Shown: positions 12,318-24,178, counted from the first letter of the stretch. The stretch: 64,000 bases of DNA from Voacanga thouarsii (GCA_026120185.1 JANUWF010002061.1:2170001-2234000); one strand, 5' to 3'. Notes: generated from the sequence alone by a model not told the origin. Numbers and translations are program-made.

Positions 12318-14354
12318 TCACTTGAAAGGAGTACAAGCATACCCACTACACAGACCCATGGTGCTGCTGTAGGGGAACAGAGAAACGGGTCTACTCGGTG
12401 GCAACTCCGGAATAGCCTTATCCAGATCCAGAAACTCCACCACGTCCTCCATGGTGGGCCTGCCTTTGTTCTCATTCAAAGTGCACAGCAACCCGACTTC
12501 TAAAACCCGAATGGCCTGCTCCGGGTACACAACCGAACCCATTCTCCGATCCACTAATTTACCCTTCTCGTTGCTCTCATGCATGCTCCACGCCATTTCC
12601 AGCAAATCCATCTGTCCTGGTTCGGACCTCCTTTTTCGACCCGCCACCACCTCCAATACAAACACTCCGAATTCAAATACGTCAGCTGCCCGACTCACCA
12701 TGGACTCAAATCGAGTTGACTCAGCGGCAAGCAAAACGAACCCGAAATCACCGAGAACTGCCCGGAAGCTTACGTCCAGAAAGACGCTGCTTGCCTTAAC
12801 GTTCTTGTGAGCGAGTTGCTTCGAGTGAAGATAACTCAGTGCTTCTGCAACATCTTTGACGACCTTGAAACGCCGAGTCCATGGCAAAACCCCCGCCCCG
12901 AATAGCCATTTGTCGAGGCTGGCATTCGGGATGTAGTCATAGACGACAATAGTTTCTTCGTTATCAAAGCACCATCCTCTTATTGGGACCAAATTGGGAT
13001 GCCGAATTCTGCTCGTTCTTTTGATTTCCTTGTGGAATCGTCGCCTATCTATGCCATGCGACTCAAAAAACCGAGTCAAGAACCGTTTCACAGCTACGTT
13101 GCATCCGTTTAACATGGTAGCCTTGTACGTAACACTTCTTGTGTCACTGCCTAGCATTTGTAGCTCGCTGAAACACCGCGTAGCTGAGGAGATTTCAGCC
13201 GCGGTGAAGCGCCGGGGCTTGTTCGGGGGTCTTGGTCGTTGCTTTTGCTCCGGGAGCACTGTCGTTTCTTCAGATTTCCGGTCTTTTCTTCGTAGAATGA
13301 AGTAGAGATTCAGCAAAACGGCGAGCAGGAGAATTCCCACGGCCAAGAATATGAAGAAAGCACTCGGCGGTCCGCTGTGAGCACTTTCAGAACTATTTTG
13401 ACTGCTACTGGGGGTGATCTTACTTTCACAGGTTTCTGTCGAAGGGACACGAAGAGAAGCTCGACTTGTAGAAGTGAAATTCCACGACAATATGTTGTGG
13501 ATTTGAGTATGATTTCCAGTTGAAGCTGAGAATCCAACGAACATGTACTCTTCCAAGAAAGCCGAGAGGTCAAGCGGACCAGCAAACAGTGGTTTCGGAG
13601 GAAAAGCTTCACCGTCCTTTCCGAGATGGATATCCATGTATCGTTTTTGGCCGTCATAAGATATCCAAGCTCGATAAATTGAGCCATCTTTTAAATGAAC
13701 TCCGACTTCCGAGGCGTTGATAGCTGTGGTAGAAACTACGCTTCCCAAATTGATGCCCACATGATTGTCACTAGGATCGCCGAACTCGGGGTTCTGGCGT
13801 GCATCAAACTCCACAGCAACTGTTTTATAATCATCGTCACAGACATCGTTGAGCATGCCTAGCCATGGACCGGGCCTCCCCACAGTGAACTCATCGGGGG
13901 CAATGATAAAAGCCAGGCCGCTGCCTCCGCTGTTGATATCAAAGTCCGAGGAGGTACTGTAATTGGAAGATGCAGAAACGTTCCAAGAACTCTGGAATGT
14001 AAAGGAGAAGGTCGTTTCGAAGGATGCAGGAATTTGAGTGATGGGGTCCAAAAGGCGAACAGGTGATGAATAAATCGCTCTCCCAGCAAGATGTCTGAGA
14101 CCATCCACATGCTGGGCAGCTGTATCAGGTATTTGGATGCATCCCTTTTCATCTGAGATGATAGCACTACCCAATAGCTTAATATCCGGGCTGAATCTGG
14201 TACTGTTTCGGAAGGAGGAGGAGCTGAAATCTGGAAATGATAGATGCTTGGTGACGTTAATTACAGCTCCATCAAAGGCTTTCTGGTCAGCTCCTGCAGA
14301 ATTTGGATGTCCAGTTACTAGTATAATAAACAAGAACAGGATAAGCAGAGCCAT
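12318..14354 (-). CDS. L-type lectin-domain receptor-like kinase, probable pseudokinase
   Basis: Intronless 678-aa gene. Signal peptide 1-21. Legume-lectin domain about 25-300, with metal-site motifs VAVEFDARQNPEFGDPSDNHVGIN near residues 179-202 broadly intact. Juxtamembrane Ser-rich linker, transmembrane helix 331-354, stop-transfer RRKDRK, kinase-like domain about 393-645. The kinase keeps VAVK (Lys423) and DFG (536-538) but departs from a working enzyme in three places. The glycine loop reads LGSDTRS. The catalytic loop reads HKNVKASSVFLD (516 on) instead of HRD-KxxN, so the catalytic Asp is Asn. The activation segment from DFG to DVF is about 15 residues short and lacks GT-GY-APE. In the lectin domain, GGSGLAF (143-149) has Ser where the sugar-binding Asp of GDGLAF normally sits. 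Likely a plasma-membrane receptor acting without catalysis; ligand unknown. Confidence 0.9.
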   Translation of the reverse strand: MALLILFLFIILVTGHPNSAGADQKAFDGAVINVTKHLSFPDFSSSSFRNSTRFSPDIKLLGSAIISDEKGCIQIPDTAAQHVDGLRHLAGRAIYSSPVRLLDPITQIPASFETTFSFTFQSSWNVSASSNYSTSSDFDINSGGSGLAFIIAPDEFTVGRPGPWLGMLNDVCDDDYKTVAVEFDARQNPEFGDPSDNHVGINLGSVVSTTAINASEVGVHLKDGSIYRAWISYDGQKRYMDIHLGKDGEAFPPKPLFAGPLDLSAFLEEYMFVGFSASTGNHTQIHNILSWNFTSTSRASLRVPSTETCESKITPSSSQNSSESAHSGPPSAFFIFLAVGILLLAVLLNLYFILRRKDRKSEETTVLPEQKQRPRPPNKPRRFTAAEISSATRCFSELQMLGSDTRSVTYKATMLNGCNVAVKRFLTRFFESHGIDRRRFHKEIKRTSRIRHPNLVPIRGWCFDNEETIVVYDYIPNASLDKWLFGAGVLPWTRRFKVVKDVAEALSYLHSKQLAHKNVKASSVFLDVSFRAVLGDFGFVLLAAESTRFESMVSRAADVFEFGVFVLEVVAGRKRRSEPGQMDLLEMAWSMHESNEKGKLVDRRMGSVVYPEQAIRVLEVGLLCTLNENKGRPTMEDVVEFLDLDKAIPELPPSRPVSLFPYSSTMGLCSGYACTPFK

Positions 14355-14735
14355 GATGAAGAAGGTATGGGAAGAAGACGGAAACTTGGCAAGGGCGTGG
14401 AGTAATGCTTGTCAGGTCGAAACAAACAGATAGAGGGAATGCCGATCTGGAAATCGAAAACTTCCAGGGAAATAAGAATGTAACACTGCATCCTTTATTG
14501 TCATGGGGCGGTCATTATTTATCATTGGTCCCTCCTGAATAAAAATCCAACCTTGCTGATTTGAAGATTGCCTTTGCAACATTGTGGTAGGCAAACATTG
14601 ATACTAACAAATGCAAATGCCGTCACCATCAATTTAATGGGTGCGAATTTTGTCGTTATTCATTGTTCCTCCCCATCAACATGCAGCAGCCTACATTACC
14701 AGACGGACAAAAGCGCCCAACTTGGCCCGTATTGG
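14355..14735 (-). promoter_or_regulatory. Upstream region of the lectin receptor gene
   Basis: About 370 bp between the lectin receptor ATG and the left end of the MULE. It should contain the gene's proximal promoter and 5' UTR. No TATA box could be assigned confidently. GTATTGG at 14,729-14,735 is the likely left target-site copy of the MULE, so the element inserted about 380 bp upstream of the start codon. Confidence 0.4.
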
Positions 14736-14826
14736 TAAGTTTCATGGGTTTTTTACCAAAATAGGGGTTTTAAATATGAACTTCGGATGGAGGTAGGAAA
14801 ATCGAGGTACCACACGAGTGGGGATA

Positions 14827-15000
14827 CCTCGTGTTTGCCAGACACAAGGTGTAACGGTACCTCGTGTCTGGCAGACACGAGGAACCCCCAATAACCGGTC
14901 AAGATTCAGACAAAAAAGCAAGCGTGTCGGGCGACAAAAAAATAGGCGTGTCGAAAAATTATCTGAAAAGCAGACAACCTCGCGTCTGGCAGACACGAGG
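14827..15000. repeat. Three 23-bp palindromes in the left subterminal region of the MULE
   Basis: Copies at 14,827-14,849, 14,860-14,882 and 14,978-15,000. The consensus is two 11-base arms, CCTCGTGTCTG and its reverse complement CAGACACGAGG, around one central base. The copy at 14,860 is perfect. The others carry one to three changes. They are GC-rich islands in an AT-rich element and recur at the other end. Confidence 0.9.
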
Positions 15001-15070
15001 TTGGCGGCTTTTCTGCGACTTCACGTGGTCATCATAAATTTTTCACGGGCGGAATAGGCAAAATTTTGCC

Positions 15071-15077
15071 TATAAAT
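15071..15077 (+). promoter_or_regulatory. Probable TATA box of the MULE transposase gene
   Basis: TATAAAT lies just inside the left subterminal region and is followed by a CT/CA-rich leader with the block CTTCTATTCTGCCGTCTCAA repeated in tandem. A likely 5' UTR exon ends near 15,285 (AAAAAAGTATTG) and the next acceptor is TTTATTTAG at about 17,199, just before the transposase ATG at 17,204. Confidence 0.45.
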
Positions 15078-15669
15078 TTTGCAACATTCAGCCGAGTTCA
15101 TTCCATACATTTCCCTCACACATCCCACATCTTCAATCTCTCTCAAACAGCTTCTATTCTACCGTCTCAAACTGCTTCTATTCTGCCGTCTCAAACACAA
15201 CAACAGAAAATCAATTTATTTGTTCTATCGTTAGTTCTCAACACATTCCTAATCTTCTGTTGTGCTGGAATTCCAAGTCAAAAAAAGTATTGCTGATTGT
15301 ACATTCGAGACATACACGCGACTTCTATATTATAGGTTTTTTTTAAAATAGAAATTGTATCAATTAATTTATTTATTTATTCAAATAGATATATTTGAAT
15401 TTAATATTAAAAAATTAATTAGTAGACGATGATATTTTAATGAAATTATTGACATTTTTAAATATTATGTGTAGTAAAATATTGACTGATTTTTAAATAT
15501 TTATATCAATTATTGATTTTGTCTATTTTATATTTTGTTGAATGGTATGCATATGATTTATATTTGACTAAATGACTTACTGCTAGGTTAAAGAAAAAAT
15601 GATCGACTAATTATGTCTAATAATTTGATTAGAAAAATATTAATATAAATTAGACGAACCTTATCTTTA

Positions 15670-17060
15670 ATTTTTATGGTGAACTTAATAATTTGATTTA
15701 TTTATAATATTTAGTTAGTTGTTTTTTTATTCTTAATTTAATTTAATTACGATTTACGTTCATATTTATATTTTGTTTGATATTTAATTTTTGATTATTT
15801 GTGATGATTAATTGATTTATATTGATATTGTATAGCACAATATATTATTTTGGGTTGAGATGTGATGAATAATGAGACTAATTATTTATAACAATTTGAT
15901 TAGGAAAATATTAATATAAATTAGACAAAAAATATCTAATTATGCACAAATTTTCAAACAAAAATGGAAAAATTTAATGTAGTATATATTAAAAATATAG
16001 GGTGAACTTTGTCTTTAGCTTTTATGGTGAATTTAATAAATTAATTTATTTATAATTTTTAGTTAGTTATTTTCTATATTTAATTTAATTTAATTTAAGT
16101 CCATGTAAAAAAATCGTTATATTTTGTTTGATATTTGATTTTTGATTATTTGTGACGATTAATTGATTTATATTAATTTAGCTTTTATGATGAATTTAAT
16201 AATTTAATTTATTTGTAATTTTTAGTTAGTTATTTTTTATATTTAATTTAATTTAATTTACGCATGTATGGTAAAAAATTCGCTATATTTTGTTTGATAT
16301 TTGATTTTTGATTACTTGTGACGATTAATTGATTTATATTTATTTAGCTTTTATGGTGAATTTAATAATTTTATTTATTTGTAATTTTTAGTTAGTTGTT
16401 TTTTTATATTTAATTTAATTTAATTTACGCATGTATGTTAAAAAATTCGCTATATTTTGTTTGATATTTGATTTTTGATTACTTGCGACGATTAATTTAT
16501 TTATATTTATTTAGCTTTTATGGTGAATTTAATAATTTTATTTATTTGTAATTTTTAGTTAGTTGTTTTTTTATATTTAATTTAATTTAATTTACGCATG
16601 TATGTTAAAAAATTCGCTATATTTTGTTTGATATTTGATTTTTGATTACTTGCGACGATTAATTTATTTATATTAATTTAGCTTTTATGGTGAATTTAAT
16701 AATTTTATTTATTTGTAATTTTTAGTTAGTTGTTTTTTTATATTTAATTTAATTTAATTTACATCCATGTTAAAAAAATCGTTATATTTTGTTTGATAAT
16801 TAATATTTGATTATTTGTGACGATTAATTGATTTATATTAATTTAACTTTTATGATGAATTTAATAATTTAATTTATTTGTAATTTGTAGTTAGTTATTT
16901 TTTATATTTAATTTTATTTTATTTAATTTTTTATATTTAGTTAGTTTAATCTCCATGTTAAAAAAATAGTTATGTTTTTTTACATTTAGTTTTTTATTAT
17001 TTGTGATGATTTTTATTATTTTTGTCCATGTTAATTTACTTTTTTTATATTGATATTCTA
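15670..17060. repeat. Tandem array of about 167-bp AT-rich units
   Basis: Units begin near the motif GCTTTTATGGTGAATTTAAT and continue through TTTTTAGTTAGTT, a TTTAATTTAATTTAATT run, and TATTTTGTTTGATATTTGAT. Marker positions at 16,018, 16,181, 16,347, 16,514, 16,681 and 16,846 give spacings of 163, 166, 167, 167 and 165 bp. A more diverged unit starts near 15,677. The units at 16,347 and 16,514 are nearly identical. A separate block containing ATTATTTTGGGTTGAGATGT flanks the array at about 15,845 and 17,078. Confidence 0.9.
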
Positions 17061-17203
17061 TTGTATAGCATAATATATTATTTTGGGTTGAGATGTGCTG
17101 AATAATAATAATATTGGTTTCATATAGTAATTCAATGTTGCGACATTCTTTATTTTTTTATTTTTTTAATAGAAAATTCTTTTACATTGTTTATTTAGGT
17201 ACA

Positions 17204-19981
17204 ATGTCACTAGAACAACCTGTTAGATTACGGTTGTATTGGGATTGCGAGATTATACGTACCCCAAACGGCAATTTTTTTAACGGTCCATGTCGCAAGG
17301 CATTGATTATTAAAAATCGAGTTAGTTATCTCGGTTTAATCAAAAAAATATGTACATTCCGTGGGTGGGACATGTCTACTATTCAGTTGCAAATAACAAT
17401 GAGAGAAGATACTCTTTTTGGCGTTACACTAAGGTCTACAACAACTTCTATTTGTGACGATGAAGATATGGATGGATTGTGGGACTATGCATCCACCGTG
17501 AATGGACAACTAATCGATTTGCACGTTCATTATGAGATGGTACAGATTCAAAATGTAACAAGTACAAACGTTGCAAAACAACACAACCCCATGCCTATTA
17601 CGGAATCCTTTCACTGAATTAGTGAATTCAGCCACTCCAGTGCACAGAGCTAATATTGATTTAAATGCACCTACACCTACTTACGCCAGTAATCCTGGAC
17701 ATCTCCCAAGTGACAATTTTCAATCCCTTTATACTCCGATAGTTCCGGATGTCTCAGTCGTCAGACCAACTTCGATGGGGTTTGTCACGCCTCCATTTCA
17801 TGTCGATGTTCAGCCTATACAAACACAGTTCAACCCCACGCCGTTGTTTTCCACTACGGAAATAGATATTCCATTGGATATTACCCCAGTTGATGAGTGG
17901 GTTGCTCGAGAACCCAATTGGGTAGGTGCTCCAGAGGCGACCGTGGATGGTTTAGGAGCAACATCCGACCTTGATGGACCGAATGCGGAAGATACCCCCG
18001 ACGAGGACGAGGGAGATGGTGATGCTGATGAACATGGTGCCGGTCCTTCTGTAATGCCACAACCTGGTAATATACCTGCTGAACCAGACCGGTTGTATAA
18101 TCCACCGTATTCAATGTATCTTGACAGGTTGACTGCTACTCATGAAATGGAAAATGAATGTGATGGAACGGCGACGGGAAGCAGTCGGATGGATTTATGG
18201 TCAGAATCTAATAATGACTTGAGGATTGGAATGTGGTTTAGAAATAAGGAAGAGTTACTTTGGGTAGTTCGATCGTAGTCTGTCAGATTGGGTCGTGAGT
18301 TCATAGTACAAGAAAGCAAAAGTGCGTCATGGGTTGCCGAATGCAAAAATTCAACTCCCCAACATCCCTGTTATTGGCGAATTCGTGCGCGAAAGAAAAA
18401 AGGTTGCGAACTGTGACAAATTACTCGATGGCATGGAGAGCACATTTTTCTAGTTCGAACAATAGACGGCAACCATCGCAACATGAGCGCCAAATTTATG
18501 GCGACGCATATTATGTCAACGATTCACAATAATCCAGATATAACGGTCAACGAGATAAACAACCATATACATGACACTTTACATTTCACTCCGTCTTATA
18601 AGAAAGGTTGGAACGCGCGTAGGCATGCCGTTGAGATGATTTATGGTGACTGGCCTTCTTCATTTGCACAACTGCCACGGTATATGCAAGCCTTGCAAGA
18701 TGCCAATCCAGGTACCGTAGTGGCATGGCATTTCCTACCTATGGATAGCAATGGCGCAAAGACGTTTGGATATGTTTTTTGGGCGTTCAAGCCATGCATT
18801 GATGCATTTGTTTACATGAAACCGGTGGTCAGCGTCGACGGGACATTTCTTAGGGGTATATACAAGGGAAAATTATTAACGGCTGTTGGTCAAGATGCCA
18901 ACAATCATATATTACCCCTTACTTTTGCAGTCGTTGATGAGGAAACAAATGATAGTTGGGGTTGGTTTTTATCTTTACTCAGGGCCCATGTGCTTAAGGA
19001 TCGAAGAATTTGTTTAATATCCAACAGACACGTCGGGATAGTGAATGCTCTTCATCGACTACCCGGTTGGCAGGAGCCAATGGCAGTGCACAGATTTTGT
19101 CTCAGACATATCCGAAGCAACTTCAATACAAAGTTCAAGAATCATCAGTTGAAGAAGTTGATGTATGCAGTTGGGGATCAAAGTAAGAAGCGAAAATTTT
19201 TGCAGATTATGGAAGAAATTAGTATGCTGAACCCTCAAGCCAAGGCATGGTTGGATTTGATTCCGAAGGAGCAATGGATGCTTGCTTATGATAGTGGTCA
19301 TAGGTGGGGTAATATGACAACTAATTTGGCTGAATCATTCAACAGTATCGTCAAAGGTATACGTGCCCTGCCCATCAAGGTTATTGTTGAGTCTTCTTTC
19401 AAAAAAATAGTCAAATATTTCAACGATCATCGACAGGAAGCTAATCACGGCAGGTATCACTTCCCTTCGACTATATGGGCAAAGTTTGTGAAGAATGAAA
19501 CAAAAGGAAGAAGGCACCGTGTGCTGGCTTTTAATCAGGATAGGGGTATTTTTAGTATGGTGTCAGCACATCGAGAGCATGGAAAGGGAAATAATTCTTA
19601 CGAAGTTAATGTTGGTACCAGGTCATACAGTTGTTGCAAATGGAAAATATATGGAATTCCTTATTCGCACGCATTTGCAGCATGTCAGCAATTGGGGCTG
19701 AACCCTGGGGATCTCGTGTCATCGGAGAATACAACAATGTCCTACATGTTAACGTATACGCCACAATTCAGACCCATTCCGCATGAGGATTATTGGCGCG
19801 ACCCTGGTTTATCTTGGCACCGTACGCTCACCATTTCAAGAATCGACGATCTGGTCGAATGCAGACGGCACGTATACGGAATGAAATGGATGAGCGTAAT
19901 CCTGATTCGCCTCCTCGATGTGGGTTATGCCATTGCAGCGGACATAATAGGAGGAATTGCACCCACGGTGCTGTAGATTGA
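17204..19981 (+). pseudogene. MURA-type MULE transposase, disrupted
   Basis: Starts at ATG 17,204 (MSLEQPVRLRLYWDCEI), just after a TTTAG acceptor. Domains in order: N-terminal PB1-like region, acidic linker, MuDR DNA-binding region (WFRNKEELLWVVRS ... CYWRIRARKKKGC), MULE transposase core (VVSVDGTFLRGIYKGKLLTA at about 18,823; WGNMTTNLAESFNSIVKGIR at about 19,303), SWIM finger, and C-terminal zinc knuckle (CGLCHCSGHNRRNC). Breaks: a frameshift near 17,590-17,617, stop TAG at 18,276, stop TGA at 18,414, and a frameshift near 19,845 that separates the zinc knuckle. The second catalytic Asp, normally SDRH, is SNRH, and the SWIM motif reads GIPYSH instead of GIPCSH. The gene is dead but otherwise nearly full length. 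Confidence 0.9.
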
Positions 19982-20205
19982 TGTTAGAATATTTTACATG
20001 TTCTGCCTTTGTAATTTATATGACTGTTGTAATATTTCTTCTTTGATATATTATATCAAAACATCTTATATTTGTAATAATATTTATCACGTCTGTTTAT
20101 CTATTTTGTGGTATTATAGTTACATAAATGATTATATTTTAACTTTATTTCGTAGGAGTTGCACCCATAGTACTGTAGATTGAAGATAGAATATTTTACA
20201 TGTTA
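19955..20205 (+). repeat. Short duplication of the transposase 3' end
   Basis: The sequence around the transposase stop codon (TTGCACCCACGGTGCTGTAG followed by GAATATTTTACATGTT) recurs 200 bp further on at about 20,158-20,205 with a few changes. It gives a second short peptide end SCTHSTVD against NCTHGAVD. Confidence 0.75.
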
Positions 20206-20306
20206 TATATTTCGTGGTATTACGATTGCATAAATGATGATATTTTTCACTTTATTTTGTTTAACAATATATTTTAATCATTTTTTTTCGCTTTAGGATA
20301 CCATTG

Positions 20307-22601
20307 ATGGACCATGCACAAGACGGAGTTGATCCCGGTCCTATTATTCCGGACTTACTGACCCTGCAGCGTCGACATAGATCGACACATATATGGGCAG
20401 GGCAGTTGGAAAATACTGTCCTTACTGCAAAGCGCAATGACAGCGCTTTTTGGATTGCTCGACCATTCGATCCACGAGTCGAGCAACTTATGGATATAGC
20501 TGGATTCGGCGGGATTATTCGTTTGCCGTACATGAAGATTGATCATCCCCTGATTACAGCGTTGGTGGAAAGATGGCGCCAAGAGACACACACGTTCCAT
20601 CTTACAGTGGGAGAGGCCACAATTACACTGCAAGATGTCGAGGTTCTTTTTGGATTACGCGTGGAGGGTGATCCAATTATTGGCCGTGGGTTCAACTCCA
20701 CAGGCAGAGCTACTAGATCTATGTGACGCTCTCCTTGGTTTTCGACCCACAGGTACAGACCTGGATGGATCTCGATTGAAGTTAAGCTCACTCGAGAGAG
20801 CACTGACTCAACCTCTCCCAGCGCACGCGACTCCTGATATGGTTGCACAGCATGCAAGGTGTCGCATTATGCAGCTTATTGGTGGGTTTTTGTTCTCCGA
20901 TAAATCCGAAAACCGAATTCATCTGCGCTTCCTTAGGTATATACGCAATCTCGAGTTGGCTGGTACACTGAGTTGGGGTAGTGCAGTATTAGCTCATTTG
21001 TACCGTTGTATGTGCAACGCTACTGTTTATGCGGCGCATCAGATCAGTGGTCTACTTCTGTTGATTCATGTATGAATTTAAATTCAAAATGCGAATGTTA
21101 CTATGTTAAATCAATCATATTTTTCTAATATTATTATTTCACTGGAAGTACAGTTATGGGCTTGGGAGCACATTCCCACTATTAGACCCAACAGAGTATG
21201 TCCAGTGGAGGACATTGGTCTGAATGTGCCTAGGGGAGCAGTATAGCAGAGTCCACTGGAATTGTCCCGCACGCCAACACATGTGCTTATTGCGTACAGA
21301 GATCAGTTGGATCGGATGCGATACAATCACGTATGTATTACTACGATATTATTAGTTTGGAATTAAATTTTAAATAATATTTATTGTTATTTATTGTTTA
21401 AAACTAAATTTATTTATTTTGCAGTTTATTTGACAACCTTATAATGCGAACATGTTAGCATCTCTACCTCCGTACTGTACGCATGGCCAACAAATTTGGA
21501 TGTCTGTCACATCTCTACTGTGTTGGGAGACGATTGAGCTACATTGCCCCGATCGAGTTATACGACAATTTGAATTGTTGCAAATAATTCCAAATGCTGT
21601 TGATACGGGGGTAAATCTGCATCAGCGGGACCTACGCACTACTGGTGCCGGATGGGATGAGATGGATGCGCTACACCGTGCTAATTGGATCAGCAGACAT
21701 GCTTCTACCATCACCGGACAGCCCACTTTCGGGCAAGCTGTTGTTGCGCCTGATTATTTTGCATGGTATTGGACTCACACACGGCGATTAATTAGCAATC
21801 CTACCATACAACAATCAAATCCCGTGGACTATCAGTCTAGTAGTTCAGCAGCTGAAGTACTCGTAAGTCTATTTTTCCTCGCTCATATAAGTATATATAT
21901 AGAATTCTGACTTATTTAAAATTTTAATGATGTTCTTAAAAATGCATATGCAGATCGACGCACTGCACCGGATCTGGCATATAGGTAATGAAGCGTCTCA
22001 GCATGATGCATCATACGCGCAACAGGCAGTCGGAAGAATGTCCGATATTGCCATGCGTACTTTGGCTGCCAGTGGCGAATCCGATCGTCTAAATCGAATG
22101 CCGTATGAGCCATCCAGACGATCGTATGCTGCTGATCCGATACCGCCGATTCCGCAACAAGTGCCTCGACAAGAACCACCAATAAGGCGGGGCGGTAGAT
22201 GAGCACGTTGGCGCGCTGCAGTTGAGGAGGTTCCCCCACAGCAGTACTACTCCCCGGTGCATGGAGATGAAGATGTTTATGTGCTAGGCGCTCCTGCAGC
22301 GGTCGATGATGACTACGTTCCAGTTCCGCCAGCTGCAGATAACTTCGTCCCTGGTGCAGCGTTTTCAAGTGATCACGATGATTTTTTAACTCCGCAGCAC
22401 CTAGTTTTCGATCCTAGGTATGTTTCTTCGGGGGGCGAGTTTACTGCCGGTACATCCATTGGACCGTCTCGTAGACAGTATAGACAGTTTGAGGACGATG
22501 TAGGTCCGTCGTACGCTACAGATGAACAAGAAGAGGGACAACCTGAAGTACATCCTCAGCAACAACCAGCGAGACGAGTTCAACCTCAACGAAACCGTTG
22601 A
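20307..22601 (+). pseudogene. Plant-mobile-domain (PMD, MAIN-like) protein gene of the MULE, disrupted
   Basis: Four-exon structure: 20307-21069, 21154-21330, 21425-21862, 21954-22601. The later exons are each a multiple of three. The protein begins MDHAQDGVDPGPII and carries the PMD signature: FDPRVEQLMDIAGFGGIIRL, LITALVERWRQETHTFHLTV, GEATITLQDVEVLFGLRVEG, later MQLIGGFLFSD. The C-terminal region is acidic and Pro/Gln-rich. This domain is shared by plant MAIN/MAIL proteins and by proteins of some MULEs and Gypsy elements. Breaks: a one-base frameshift at about 20,680-20,695 and stops at 21,244 (TAG), 21,431 (TGA) and 22,200 (TGA). It sits on the same strand, about 325 bp behind the transposase, as an accessory gene of the element. 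Its biochemical role is not established. Confidence 0.85.
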
Positions 22602-24178
22602 GGTTTTCATTGTGGGATTAGTTTTCATAATTGGTTTTGACGATTTTATGTGTATGTGTATATTATTGACATTTAAAGTTAATTATAATTAATTTCTATA
22701 CATAATTGTAATTAAATTTTACCATTCAAATTAATAAATTAAACTCTAATAATTAAAATTAAATTAAAAATAATTAATTATTATTTCAAAAATATTATGT
22801 TTAACAGATTAAAGATACATAATAATATAAATTATATGTCTACATATAAATATTTTTACGCTAACAAATTAATGTGAAATTCAAAAAAAAACTATTACAT
22901 ATTTTTAACGTACACATTTAAAATCAATTATACATAATTGTAATTATATTTTAACATCTAAAAATTAAAAGTAAATTTAAAGAAATTAGAAAAACAACAA
23001 ATTATCATTTAAAAACTATTATGTTTAACGAACTAAAAGATAAACAATAAAATAAATTAAAAAGATTAAAAATTATTGTCATTTTTTACGATAAAAATAA
23101 ATTAGGATTTAATTTTAGTATTAATTGAGATTTAAAATTATTTAAATTTTTATTAAAAATAACTATGATTTTGTATTGTGAGCGAAACTAAATCAAAAAA
23201 ATTATTGAATATAATTGTTTATTTAAATAAAAAACTAAATTAGATAGAGCCGAAATTACATGTCTATATAAAATAATATTTTTGCTAAAGAATTAATGTT
23301 AAAATAAAAAAAATTCTAAATGTTTTTGCTAAAGAATTTTTTCCATGCAAAGAAGTCATGTTTTTTTTTTAAGGATTTCTTTGTAGAGAAATCATGCAGA
23401 GAAATCAAATTGTCAAACCTCGTGAAGATTTTAGGTGTATGTTATTGACATTTAAAATTAATTAAAATTAATTTTTATACACAATTGTAATTAAATTTTA
23501 ACATTTAAATTTAAAGAAATTTAAAAAATAAAAAATTGTTATTTTTTAATGAATTAAAAATAATAAAATAAATTTAAAAGATTAAAATTTATTATCATTT
23601 TTTATGATAAAAATAATTTTAATTTTAATTTTAATATTAATTGAAAATTAAAATAATTTAAAATTTTAAAAATAAATGTCTCGTAAAGATTTTAGGTGTA
23701 CGTTATTGACATTTAAAATTAATTATAATTAATTTTTATACATAATTGTAATTAAATTTTAGCATTTAAAATTTTAAATTAAACTCTAAAATTAAATTTA
23801 AATTTAAAGGAATTAGTAAAACAAAAAATTATTATTTCAAAAATATTATATTTAATAGATTAAAGATAATAAAATAAATTAAAAGGATTAAAATTTATCA
23901 CTATTTTTTTACGATAAAAATAAATTAATATTTAATTTTAGTATTAATTGAGAATTAAAATAATTTAAAACTTTAATAAAAATAATTGTGATTTTATACT
24001 TTGAACGAAACTAAATAAAAAAATTATTAAATATAATCATTTATTTAAATAAAAAATTAAATTAACTAGAACTAAAATTGTTAAAGAATTAATTTGAAAT
24101 TCAAAAAAAAAAAAACAAAATGTTGTTGTGAAAGAATTGCAATGCAGAGAAACCAAATGAATTGATAAAATTGATGCA
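22602..24178. repeat. AT-rich right flank of the MULE with dispersed repeats
   Basis: A block of about 70 bp containing TTATTGACATTTAAAATTAA and TACATAATTGTAATTAAATT is repeated at about 22,660, 23,443 and 23,704, with a partial copy near 22,918. GATTTTAGGTGTA also recurs at about 23,427 and 23,687. No coding potential. Counterpart of the AT-rich array at the left end, but a different repeat. Confidence 0.75.

Noticed and set aside
12451..13305. Plus-strand frames opposite the lectin receptor
   Set aside because: Shadows of the minus-strand coding region, with no domain of their own.
15670..17060. Tandem array as CRISPR or centromeric satellite
   Set aside because: Units are contiguous with no unique spacers. 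The array is confined to one MULE, so it is not a centromere.
17114..17203. Upstream extension of the transposase frame to 17,114
   Set aside because: The extra residues are low-complexity Phe/Tyr-rich sequence from the T-rich tract before the TTTAG acceptor; the family N-terminus starts at 17,204.
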